Part shown: one piece after another, positions 35,926 through 46,772 of the stretch | Layout: every line of letters begins with the position of its first letter | How positions within the stretch are numbered: the stretch's first letter is position 1 | Source: Lineus longissimus | Lineage: Eukaryota; Nemertea; Pilidiophora; Heteronemertea; Lineidae | Assembly (NCBI RefSeq): GCF_910592395.1 | Contig: NC_088309.1 | Coordinates: forward strand, 14,636,599-14,700,598 | Length of the DNA stretch: 64,000 bases | Direction: 5' to 3' | The notes under the pieces: model-generated | Told to the model about the DNA's origin: nothing | Database searches by the model: none | The model's input: the letters and a program-made list of their open reading frames with translations, nothing else | Position numbers and translations under genes: made by a program

Positions 35926-36186
35926 CTGTTTCAATGGGCTAATCAAAACAAGTATAGCTCCCAACTACAGCATCGGTCGCATGAATGTTCGCCTTTTCAG
36001 GTTCCATATTTGCAATACATTCTGTGGCGCATGGTTCTCTCACCGAGGTTGGCATCTCGTGATTCATAACAATTGTTTCTAATCGCGCAGTTATCAAACA
36101 CATGTATGGACTTTCGTTCACATTCATCATTTTGATTCTACGGACGTTGTACACCCTCATATTGTCTAGAATACCTATAGCAGCAG

Positions 36187-37440
36187 TTAAACATTGTTTC
36201 CCCAACACTAAGAATACGCTGTGACTGCCATGACTCATGTCCCCCCTCCTCCCTTCTGGCGATTGACCCTTTATCACCACATCAAAATACTATGTTCGTC
36301 AAGGTTTCGACAATATATCCCCCAGGCTCTCCCGATCATTCACCGGGAAACCACCTCAGCTCCAATTCTGTGGTACAGGGTTCGACTCCAGATCACTCCA
36401 GCAATTATGTTGAACGACAGAATTACCAAGTCCACACATGCTCATTCGTATTTCCCGCGTACGGAACTTATAAAGAAATGATGGCGTCACCTCTTATTAC
36501 AGGAAGAACTCCCCGTCTCTCCGACATCCATCGGTGTATCGAGGATGTAACAAACTCACAATATGTGTTGTGCACATATTAAACTGAGTTGGCCAATATT
36601 TCCGGGGCGCCGTTGCTTACTTCGCCAAACCAGCGACAAAAATTCCTACCATTGCCAGAAAATCGCCGGTCCTGCTATTCTGATGATTCCAAGGAATCGA
36701 GAATTTTTCATGATATTTTTTTTGGATTGATCGCCAGAAAATAGTCGGTATCAATTATTCGAATGCATCCGGCATCGTCGTCAATTCGGTGTGAGTACAG
36801 ATTTCACATTGTCCGCTGCATCATTTATAAGAAATTGCTCCCTCAATCCCAAAAATTCGCCCGATTGCTATACATAAATCAACCTGCGCCCGCCTTGCAC
36901 CTTGCTCCGACTGCCATGCCTCAATCTACCATACTACTGTTCCCTCCAATCGACGAATCTGCACTGGTTGTCATTCCTCAATTGTTAATCCTCAACACCC
37001 AGAATCCGCACTGACTGCTATGACTCAATCATTCTATTGCTCCCGCAATTCCAAGAATCAACTCAATCAAACCCATTGTTCAAGTGAATAACATCCCCTA
37101 ATCATCAGGAATCTGCTCTGATTGCAATTTCTAAATTTAAAATTGCCCCTCAGCACAAAGATTCCGATCTGATTACCATACCTCAATTAAACATTGCTCC
37201 CCCAACCCCAAGAATCTACAATGAATGAATGCTATGCTCTAAATTCATGTTGCTGCCTCCACACCAAGAATATATTCCGATTGCCATGTCAAAATTAAAC
37301 ATTGCTCCCTCTACATGTATACTAAAAATTCATTCTAACTGCGCATGCCATGCCTCCCCTCATCTGTCTTTTTGACATCCCCAAATCAACATTACCTGTT
37401 CAACACCAAGAACCCGCGCCGATTGTCATGCTTCAATAGA
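36187..37440. repeat. Degenerate tandem array, units about 50-60 bp
   Basis: Repeating phrases in a fixed order are GATTGCCATGCCTCAATTAA, ACATTGCTCCC, CAACACCAAGAATC and then CGCNCTGATTG. They are clear at 36187-36240 and again from about 36830 to 37440, with a disturbed middle. Divergence between units is high, so the array is old. The open frame 36763-37014 is a by-product of this repetition. Confidence 0.65.
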
Positions 37441-39575
37441 TAAACCGTGCCCCTCTACCATCACCAAAGCGGTCCGCATCTCGGCGAATATTGAACACAC
37501 GTGAGCCCGTTCATCCGTATCTAAAGTGCTTTTTGAAAACTCAGTTCACCGCCCAGACACCGGGCAGCACTGGATAATATGTCTACAGCCCTCTATGCCA
37601 TTCAATCTCTCCATTAAATAAACTAGAGGACGGCATCTTCCATTGTGTCATTGTTTTCGTCAACCGACCGACCAAATGTTCCCATATGTTCAAGATGGCC
37701 GCCGCCCGCCGTCCTATTGTTGGCTCCGGTATAATCAACTGCTTCAATTAGGTAGTAAATGGCAAGGCACGGAATATCAAAAGGTAGACATTAGCTAATT
37801 TCGTTGAATACTTCCGCGATAATGTTCATTGTAAATCGCATCCGCATTGTACTGGTAACCCTGGCGATTGGAGGAAGCGTAATCCGGATCAAACATCGTA
37901 TTGGTCATTCAAAAACCCGGTCCGGAAATGAGAGTAAATAAAACAAGAATTGGTAATTAAAGCTTTTGACTTGTGATCAGTTCGATTCCGGATGGCTCGG
38001 ACACGAAATCTATGTCAATACCTTGATTTTGACGTTATTGTTTGACGTTAATATTTCAAACGGTGCCCCCGAATAAACGGTTTAACCCTAACATATGTTT
38101 CATACTAGTGGCGTCATTGAAGATGCTGCTGTATTAAATTAGCGTCTTTTTTGTATCGAGACAGCAGAATGAAAAACTGAAGCTTTGAAGCAATTTAATT
38201 TAAGTAATTGGTCAAAACAATTAGCATTGATAATGAAGTTGATAATCTTGTACTCAGTGGTTGTATTCGATAATACTTCAAAATGGCCTGGCGATTTGTC
38301 TGGTGAAGAGTCTGACTCTGAGACTGAGGAATCCATGTTGGCAGTGCCAGCGTCTGCACTTGATGCACATGGATTCGAAAATTTGGCAATCCATCTAGGC
38401 GGTTGTGATCAATGAGTCACAATCCAGTAAACCATGCAGTCTAGTGATCCAGCTTTTTCGAACAGCCGATAAGATAATGCCGTCAAATGCTCAACGCGTG
38501 GTTGTTAGCGCCATCATGCAGAGAAGAACCACCACCTTGCAGGGCCGTGGTGGGTGTGTAGGGCAGCTATGATCCCAAGCCGTCTCAAAACATTGTTTTT
38601 CATGTAGATTATCCCCCCCCCCCACGCACGCACCCGCACACACGCACACACACACCAACACGGGTAGAATCTTGCCAGCTTCCCAACCCCATGACCAAAT
38701 GGCAAAATCATCTAAATACAACTTAGCCTTGTGATGTGCAAATAACTCTTACTGGTAGGAGCATCATAACAACTACATCGTCGGTTTTGACAGTTTATAT
38801 CAATTTTTCAAGAACTAAAGTATTCGTTATGTTCTGCTACAAATTTATCATTCTTTAATTATTAAAATATGCCTTCTAGTACTTCTAGTACGCAAACAAT
38901 TAACATACTATGCCTACTTTCAATCACCAATAATCACAAACGCCAAATATATCGTTCGCTTAATTAAGCTCAGTGTGCTCAATATAAACAAATTGACTAC
39001 CGGATGTTACATTGTGCAAACAATATTTTTCAATCGGACTGATAAAACGAGCACATAAACGGTGGTTTGCTACACTTGTAATTGTCCATTAAAATCTCCA
39101 TTACCAGTGAAAAAAATTGTTAACACAAACATTAACGGCCGAACCACGTATATAAGTATATGTTTTATGGATAAAATCGCCCCCCCCCCCATTTCAAGGC
39201 CTATAAAAGTTCAATGGAACACAGCATTCACGAAGAGTTTGCGAATATTGTAAATCTAGATATGTGTCTATGTTACGCAAAATGGCAGGCGTCTAGGCTG
39301 AAAACTGTTGATTTTGCAGCAATTTGAATGAGAGAGGAAAATCAAAAATTGACTATCTCAAAAACAAACTTTACATCATTTCAGAAAACGGCGGTAGCTC
39401 GGGACTGGGTGATCCACTCGGATCGCCACAAGTGCAATATTGAAGAGAATTAAATTTTACAGGTGACCTACAATTTTCAATAGCTTGCCCCGTTTAGGAG
39501 CTAGAGGCCATCAAAGTTGGCATTTTCCACCAAATGTGACTCTTAGAGTAAAATTTCAAGTTTCTGATCCCCTAC
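37441..39575. other. Unassigned; CA microsatellite at about 38620-38660
   Basis: The frame at 38185-38415 ends in an acidic stretch (GEESDSETEES) but has no recognised family. C runs occur near 38609 and 39179. Nothing else is recognised. Confidence 0.4.
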
Positions 39576-40496
39576 CGCCACGACGGGTAGACGGTAATAA
39601 AGGCACTGGAAAAAAAGGCACTGGAAAAAAAGGCACTGGAAAAAAAGGTACGGAAAAAAAGGCACTAGGTAAAAAAGGCACTGGAAAAAAAGGCATTAGG
39701 TAAAAAAGGCACTGGAAAAAAAGGCACCTGGAAATCGCTATACTAGGTAAAAAAGGCACTGGAAAAAAAGGCACCAGGAAATCTCTAGGTTAAAAATTCA
39801 TTTGGGGTGCCCCCCCCCCCGTGCATTTCTATATGTGTAATGTGCTATGTGAAATGTGCTTCCAAGTCTTTCTCACCAATAAAACTGCAATAAGACTCAT
39901 CAAGAATGTTTTGCTAGATGTCAATAGCCACTCTTGTGAAACTATTGTATCTTGTAGAAATAGGTTATTGGTGAGGGAACCCCGAATCTAACTTGATTAA
40001 ACTATCGGACCAAATCGGATGATCTTTGTATTATTTTTTATAAGGATTCCCTGCCTATCCAAGCTAGTTTTTCTGGTCGGAGGGTACTGAAAATAGGCTG
40101 TTCCGTTTTTTGGACCACCCAGTATTCTGTTGATGTAGAAGAAAACTGCACATAGAAATGCACATAGAAATTTTTATTTTTATTTTTATCTATGTAGTAG
40201 AGATTTCTCAGAGATTTCCCATACATTTTTTTTGGTGCCATTTTTTCCATTGCCTTTTTGTCCAGTGCCTTTTTTACCCAGTGCCTTTTTTTCCTGGTGC
40301 CTTTTTTTCCAGTGCCTTTTTTACCTAGTGCCTTTTTTTCCAGTGCCTTTTTTACCTAGTGCCTTTTTTTCCTAGTGCCTTTTTTACCTAGTGCCTTTTT
40401 TTCCAGTGCCTTTTTTACCTAGTGCCTTTTTTCCGTACCTTTTTTTCCAGTGCCTTTTTTTCCAGTGCCTTTATTACCTACATTCGCCACGACGGG
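39576..40496. mobile_element. Foldback element with tandem-repeat arms and 12-bp target duplication
   Basis: The left arm (39588-39785) is a tandem series of AAAGGCACTGGAAAA and variants AAAGGCACTAGGTAAA. The right arm (about 40240-40484) is the inverse series TTTTTCCAGTGCC and TTTTTACCTAGTGCC. The outermost repeats both carry GTAATAAAGGCACTGG. The 12-mer CGCCACGACGGG lies just outside each arm (39576-39587 and 40485-40496), fitting a target duplication. The 450-bp middle is non-coding. Lysine/glycine- or proline-rich open frames over the arms are artefacts of the repeats. Confidence 0.85.
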
Positions 40497-40694
40497 CCAC
40501 TTTCAATCGCTGTGACTACATGCACGAAGAAAGTTGACCTCTAAGGGTTTATCACTTCGCTGAAAGACCTCTAGGAGGGTATTTTTGTTTTGGGCGAAAA
40601 CCTCACAAAACCTCACAAAAGACAGAATATCATATTCGATGTGTTAGTTCAAAACTAAAATGGGCTCGTACTATCTCACATATGGCACTTAACT

Positions 40695-40980
40695 AATGGT
40701 AGTATGTAAATACTGAAACGAACCGAATGAAACATGCCAAACTAAACGAGCCAAATAAGCGTTTTAAACCTGAAAGAAAGATCAAGTTTACAAAACATTG
40801 TTATCTTCATTGCAGAATTCGGTCAAGTATGTTTATGGCATGAATATGCAAATATAATATCATACACATAGTCCCATTCAATTTGGTTCATTTCTAGTTT
40901 TGCTTGGTGCACCATGGAACGTTTCATTTACTCGTTTATTTTGGCTTTTTAAAAACTTGAAACGGGCAAATTCAATTAAG
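40695..40980. repeat. Degraded relative of the 34904-35925 element
   Basis: Starts GGTAGTATGTAAATACTGAA, as the MULE-like left end does with one change, then diverges. A mirrored GAACGTTTCATTTACTCG near 40917-40935 may be the remains of the other arm, but the terminal ACTACC is gone. Confidence 0.55.
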
Positions 40981-41115
40981 TTGGCCCAAGTGAATAAAAG
41001 GACATGTTCAATTTCGCCAGCACCCTAACAAGTTAAATTTTGCAACTTCAACGTGCTATAACACATAATGAAATATGAGCGGCCAAATAGTTTTTTTCTT
41101 GATTCTGATTCCTTA

Positions 41116-41589
41116 AGCTTGCAGCACACTGGACGCCAACTCCGGCGGCAAGGCGCGTTTTTTGCCGCAGGAGTCCTGAACGCCTGAAAAATCCGTAGTG
41201 TGCTACGGACGTCGTCAGGCAAACGCCACTTGCCGCCACTTGCCGCCACTTGCCGCCAGATATCTAGCATGTTTGATTTTTGACGCCTGTAGCGGCGTCT
41301 GATCGCCAGTGAACGCAAGAAGAATCCAGGTGTGCTACGGATCGCCGCCAGAGTTGGCGTCAACCAGCGTCAACGGCGAGGCTTTGGCCAATCAGTATGC
41401 GTCTTGATGTCACATGATTTCAAAATGGCAGCCTAAAGTGGCGGAAAAGACGCTACTTGACGCCGATTTTGGAGTAGGTGTGCTCTGAGCGCGATCCACT
41501 GGCCGCCAACTCTGGCGTCGAGAGGCGTTCAGTCGCGTTCAGTCTGACGCGCCTTGCCGCCGGAGTTGGCGTCCAGTGTGCTGCAAGCT
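41116..41589. mobile_element. PIF/Harbinger-type MITE, 474 bp, 42-bp perfect TIRs, TTA duplication
   Basis: The left TIR 41116-41157 (AGCTTGCAGCACACTGGACG...) is the exact reverse complement of 41548-41589. TTA flanks both ends (41113-41115 and 41590-41592), the 3-bp duplication typical of PIF/Harbinger. The GC-rich interior repeats CTTGCCGCCA three times near 41227-41258. It has no coding capacity of its own. Confidence 0.85.
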
Positions 41590-41592
41590 TTA

Positions 41593-42100
41593 GGCACCTA
41601 TTCCATAGAGCTATACCCTATACTATACTATACGCGAACAATAGTTTCAGTTATATGCAATAGCGTTGGGGCAAGCTACCTTAAACGTCATAGTACCCTT
41701 AATTAATAAATATTTTCAGAAATGCCAATATCCAGAAATACCGTTTAAGACCTGTACTTTTATTTTAGTATAAACCTTTTTTAGATAACCTTTAACTTTA
41801 TAGGTGAAATTGACAGACGAAAATGGTGTACTTTTAGTGAATGAAACAGTGTCAATTCTCCAGAAAATCGCTGAAAAACGTTTTTCCCTCCCATTCATCC
41901 ACTGAATATTGTTTTTGAAAAAATATTCTGCCATTAGTAATCTTATCATAATGTAACGGAAAACCTATCCGAACGGTCAAGGCGTCACCAAAGAAAAAGT
42001 CACACCCACGGGTGACTCAAAATATCAGTCCACATTTTGGGGACAACTACATCTCAATCTGCAGTTTTAGAAACAGAGCACAAATATTCCAAGTAATTTA
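41593..42100. other. Unassigned non-coding sequence
   Basis: No gene or repeat recognised. Confidence 0.4.
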
Positions 42101-42304
42101 TAATATGGTTTATTAATAACACGCAGCAAAATAGCGGTGAAAATATATGTACAGGTTGCACAACCTTCAGAATATTTTCGACGCCAGGACTCACGTGACT
42201 CCTGGCAGAACGCACGTGAACACTTAAACCGATGACATCATGTATTATATTTTTTCGCAACTCACGAACTTTTCTGAAGTTTGGCGATTTTGCTATATGC
42301 AGCA

Positions 42305-42514
42305 ATGGCGTCCAACTCCATGAATGCGGACGAATTGAACAATTTGTTCAACTGCAGCTCCTTTGATGATATTTTAAGAGATCTTAGGAATACTCACTTA
42401 CTTTTGATGATAAAACACCACCAAACTCAGCCAAACCACTGCATATTGGATAGTACATATTGCATTGGATTTGGGGTTTCCCGGGTAACCTGGAGCCCAG
42501 AGAAAAATCATTGA
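42305..42514 (+). CDS. Hypothetical short protein or first-exon remnant inside the inverted-repeat element
   Basis: The frame opens MASNSMNADELNNLFNCSSF and continues DDILRDLRNTHLLLM before losing protein-like character and stopping at 42514. The first 35 residues look like a real acidic, amphipathic N-terminus. A start like this is common in transposon-encoded first exons, but I do not recognise the family. No clear GT splice donor follows, so it may be a broken exon. The upstream ATG at 42281 is possible, but 42305 has a better context (GCAATGGCG). Confidence 0.3.
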   Translation: MASNSMNADELNNLFNCSSFDDILRDLRNTHLLLMIKHHQTQPNHCILDSTYCIGFGVSRVTWSPEKNH

Positions 42515-42576
42515 TATCAGGGCGCCGAGTATCAACATGCATGAACATGCAATATCGTTCGTCCACTGTACATCAA

Positions 42577-42626
42577 CAAGGCGTCCTCGACCCTCCGCTG
42601 CGCGGCGGATAGGGTCAAGGTTACCA
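42577..42626 (-). repeat. Block shared with 7849-7895
   Basis: On the minus strand, GGTAACCTTGACCCTATCCG and then CAGCGGAGGGTCGAGGA match the start of the segment at 7849 with few changes. Confidence 0.65.
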
Positions 42627-42990
42627 CGACTAAGCGAATTGGCAAAATACAGAAATGGCAAATGGAAACGCAGCGATGATGCGCGACGTCATCGTTTTCG
42701 CGGTCACGTGATTTCTGCCAGGAGTCACGTGATCGCTGGCAGGAGTCACGTGAATTCTGCGAGAATTTTTCGTTCTGCCCGCAAAACGTCCTGACGTCGA
42801 AAAAATTCTGAACGAAAAAAGTCCTGCCGTAAAACGTGAAAATAAATTATTCTGAAGGGGAAAAAAATACATGGGTAGGAATATTTTACCTGGTGTTGTA
42901 AAATCCTTGTCCTGAGATAAATTTTTGTACAGTTTGGCAATTTATAGCGTGATTCTGGCGTAAATTTTAGTCCTGATGTAAAAAATCGGT

Positions 42991-43686
42991 CCTGAATAAA
43001 TTCCGCTTTGGCTTGCCATACTAACCAATAGTAAATTTCAGCGAAATCGATGACCTCGACCTTATCACCTTTTGCATGGTCTATCAGTCGATCGATCGGA
43101 CGGACTCTTAAAGCGTTTTCCTTGTAAGAGCAATAGTATTTCAGAATGATGCAATCACATCTCCGAGTAAGCCTTCAACATAGTAATACCAAGTAGCTGA
43201 TGGTTTTATATATCGTTCAGTTTCTTTTTTAGTGCTGTTTGCATATTCAGCAAACATCTATTGTTTTCAAATTAGGGATGGCATGTTGATAAACTATCAT
43301 CACAGTGATTTCGATGAAAATCGCAGTGTAATTAGTATCCAAAAATTACTCTGGGAAATGGTTTCTTAACAAAACAACTCCTTTAAGGCTGAGATTCCTA
43401 TGTCACATCTAGCGTGTGCTTCCAACAAAAATATATATTACATTATTACTCACAAAAGGGTGCCTGTGTACTTCAATGTATGTTTTAGTTCCAACCTTTA
43501 TCTTCAAATTTGTATGAAAATATCATTTTTGACCGATTTCATGTAGCATAGAGTTAATTAGCTTTTAATTAGAGGTCATAATTTGAGATTTGAACAATCC
43601 TGCAGACTTCACGATGCGATATATCCGTTTCAGACTTAAACTCTCAGATCGAGGCATGTGCGTGCAGGTGCTAACGATCCGTTTTT
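42991..43686. other. Unassigned non-coding sequence
   Basis: No gene or repeat recognised. Confidence 0.4.
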
Positions 43687-43737
43687 AGCTCACCTCTTAG
43701 CAGAGGTGAGCTTATCCCATACCGTGGCGTCCGTCGT

Positions 43738-43772
<35 letters not shown>

Positions 43773-45190
43773 CGTCGTCGTCCGTCGTCCGTTAGCAGGG
43801 CACGTTTCGTAACTGTTAGAGCTATTGAGTTGAAACTTGGTACAGATGTACCCTTATGTAATGACACTTCGGAGACCAAGTTTCGGTCCGATTCGTTTCA
43901 TAGTTTGGCCACCAGGGGGCCAAACGTTAAAAGTGAAAATATGTAATATCTCCCTAAATAGTAATCGGGAAATTTAGAAAAAAATATGGTAGGTACTTCT
44001 AGCAAAGGTTCATCATATATCCTCCGGGTTTTTGATTTGACCTCCTTTTCAAGGTCACAGAGGTCAAAGTTTGCTGATTCACTGAACAGTAGCATGTTTC
44101 CTATCTATTTTAGCTAGAAGGTTTTAAACCAGTGTGGACATGTATCTGGGGATTCTCTATTCCACCCCTAAAATTTCGGCCGTTCGGACATCAAATATGG
44201 CCGCCAGGCAGCCATCTTGAAAAATAAACACAGTACTATTACTCCGAAACTAATGATCGGATTGCAACCAAATTTGATCTGGATGTATATCTATGTACTC
44301 TCTACTAAATCCTTGATTTTTCATCAAATGTGATAGCCAATATGGGTGCCAGGCGGGCATCTTGAAAAATTCTTAGTTTGGACACCCGGGGGCCAAATTT
44401 AATGTCCAAAGTTAAAATGTTTGATTGCTCGTTTAATAGTGGTCTGATTTTCATAACATTTTTATGGTAGGTACTCCTAGCAAGGATACATCACATATCT
44501 TACGGGTTTTTGATTTGACCTACTTTTCAAGGTCACAGAGGTCAAATGGTGTATATTGGCCGTTAGGATGTAACGATGGCACGTTTCTAAACTGCAATGA
44601 CCATTGATCCCAAATTTGGTACACATTTACCCCTTAGTCAGGTGATCTCAGGGACCAAAGTTTGGGCCAATATGATTCACCACTTGACCACCAGGGGGCA
44701 AAATCCAAAAACCTTAAAAATGTGATTATTCCTTAACTTCTTGCCCGATTGCCACCAATTTGATATCATGGGTACATCAAACCGCCGTACAGTATATGTC
44801 ACACAAGTTTTTAATTTGACCTTCTTGTCAAGGTCACAGAGGTCAAATGGCGTAAATTGGCCATCAGGCCGTAACTATGGCACGTTTCTTAACTGCAATG
44901 ACTATTGATCACAAATTAAGTACACATGTACCCCTTGGTCAGGTGATCTCAGGTACTGAAGTTTGGTGCAATCTGATTTGCCGTTTGGCCTCCAGGGAGG
45001 GGGCCAAATCCTAAATTCTTCAAAATGCCATTATTCTTAGTAATTACTTGCCCGATTGGCACCAATTTTATATCATAGGTACATCTAATTCTAACAACCA
45101 TTCAATGTGTCACCCGGGTCTTCTTTGATTTGACCTACTTTTCAAGGTCACAGAGGTCGAATGTACTGTAAATTGGCCATTTTGGGGAAA
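43687..45190 (+). mobile_element. Helentron/HINE-like interspersed repeat with internal tandem units
   Basis: It starts with a perfect hairpin AGCTCACCTC-TTAGCA-GAGGTGAGCT (43687-43712), then GTGGCGTCCGTCGTCC and a (CGT)n/(CGTC)n microsatellite to about 43797. After that, long units of roughly 305-315 bp (previous spacing about 480 bp) repeat, each with GGCACGTTTCTAAACTG, a CCACCAGGGGGC-like word and TTTCAAGGTCACAGAGGTCA. A hairpin, a microsatellite and central tandem units in this order resemble Helentron-associated elements, and similar sequence is common in marine invertebrate genomes. No Rep/helicase is encoded. The class is inferred; the 3' end is approximate. Confidence 0.55.
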
Positions 45191-45847
45191 TTGTAATTGC
45201 TTGGACCTACATCAAACCTAACACTACATTACACAATACCATGATCTTTATCCATCTTTCCTCCACATGACTTGAGCACAATGGCCCTGGCCATTTCATT
45301 TGTAAAACATACACCCCATTTAGTTGGTATAAACAAATTAATTTTCTGAATATTGCCTATTTCCGCCCAAATATATGTGAAAAAGCGATCGTTAGGATCT
45401 GGAATGCACAGATGGCTATATTGTGTAAAAGCGATTTTTCGAATGCATCCATCCCTAAAAGAGACAACTTGGAACAAACATCTGAAAATATCGCGTGCCG
45501 ACCAACAGTTACAGTTTTGTAATTTACTACTTTCCCGCCACTGCCCTTTGCTGTTCGGATTTCTATGGTCACTTGCGATCACTTGTGGTCAATTGCAAAT
45601 CCCGTCAATGGGCCTATCTCTGACTGACCGACCATGAAAGCCAAAGAGAGCATTGAAATACATTTTTGGAAATGAAGTTGGAATTGAACTTTTTGCAAGT
45701 ATGAATTTTTTACACTTATGGAGCATAGATATATTTGAAACTTGGTTCAGGTTATCAGTATTGAGTGTAGAGAATGTTGTATGCGGCATTTGATGTCATT
45801 ATTAAAAGAATTTTTTTCAGTGACACTTTTCTGACCAAGGCTCCCTC
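45191..45847. other. Unassigned non-coding sequence
   Basis: Overlapping frames at 45229-45582 (minus) and 45353-45637 (plus) are shadows of each other without family motifs. Confidence 0.4.
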
Positions 45848-46772
45848 GGGGTATTTGTAGCTAGTTGGTTCAGGGTATTTGTGGCCCCTATACATAGCTC
45901 TATATATCCTGTCATTAATCATGAAGATGAAGATCCTCGTCTTCATTCTTATACCTGAATTATATTATTCGATCATAAATTTATTTTATGATAAATCCAT
46001 CTGATTTAGATACAATGTTATCCCTTTATGTACCAACCATGATACATTTGAGGTTTTATACTGGTTTATCTAACATTATTTCAAAATAAAATATTTTCAA
46101 AGTTACTGGTGTCTCTAGTTAAAGCCACATCATTGACTAGATAGCAGCATTTTTCATGATACATTCATTACCATTAAGTGATGTTGGAGTTGGAGTTGAT
46201 AAATGACCCATACTTGAAACCACAGTTTAAGACCGCCAGTCAATTCAGAATATCACAAGCTGTTGTCTGACACAAGGTATAATTAAGTAACAGAGGTGGT
46301 AAATACAACTTTTAGTGTTTTACACCAGTTTGAAATCAGTCTGATTTGCGACGATATTGTTTGAATTGTTGGTGAATGATTGCATCGATCATTATTATGT
46401 GTTCAATAAATACCGTTTGTGTATGTTTTGATACCAGCAAAACCTCGTCGTTAATATGGATTGGAATAATATTTAAAGTTTCACTACCAATAAAGACCAT
46501 AAACCTGAAAAAAAATTTCATACAAAAAAACCATGCAATTTGTAACTTTAGTCAGGAGCTACAAATACCCCAAGGCCACGGGGTATTTGTAGCCCCTTGC
46601 CACAAGTCTTGTATTGTCTCTCAGAGGCATTGTTTTAGATTTAGTGCCTTGAATTACGGGCTGCAAAATAGGAAGATGTGCCACTACAAGATGCAGGCCG
46701 GTTTTAGTGAATCTACTTGGAAATCTCTTGCGTAACCAAAGTTATAGGTGAAAAAGGGGCTACAAATACCCC
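45848..46772. repeat. Element bounded and punctuated by GGGGTATTTGTAGC
   Basis: Copies lie at 45848-45861 (+), 45873-45888 (+, variant GGGTATTTGTGGCCCC), 46558-46571 (-), 46580-46593 (+) and 46756-46772 (-). The outer copies are inverted relative to each other and could be terminal repeats. The pair at 46558-46593 is a hairpin with 14-bp perfect arms and an 8-nt loop. Between them is ordinary AT-rich sequence. Confidence 0.6.

Larger units (their letters stand above)
42110..42990. mobile_element. Inverted-repeat element rich in CACGTG
   Basis: The left side, about 42165-42235 (TTCAGAATATTTTCGACGCC, TCACGTGACTCCTGGCAGAA, CGATGACATCA), is mirrored at 42690-42810. CACGTG occurs five times, twice on the left and three times on the right, usually within GTCACGTGA. 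The right flank to 42990 repeats GTCCTGA-type phrases. The middle holds the short frame starting at 42305 and the block shared with 7849. Boundaries are approximate. Confidence 0.6.

Noticed and set aside
39485-39774. Lysine/glycine-rich and proline-rich open frames on both strands
   Set aside because: They arise from the 15-bp repeat of the foldback arm.
45229-45637. Overlapping open frames on both strands as a host gene
   Set aside because: They are mirror shadows, with no motif and no splice or promoter context.
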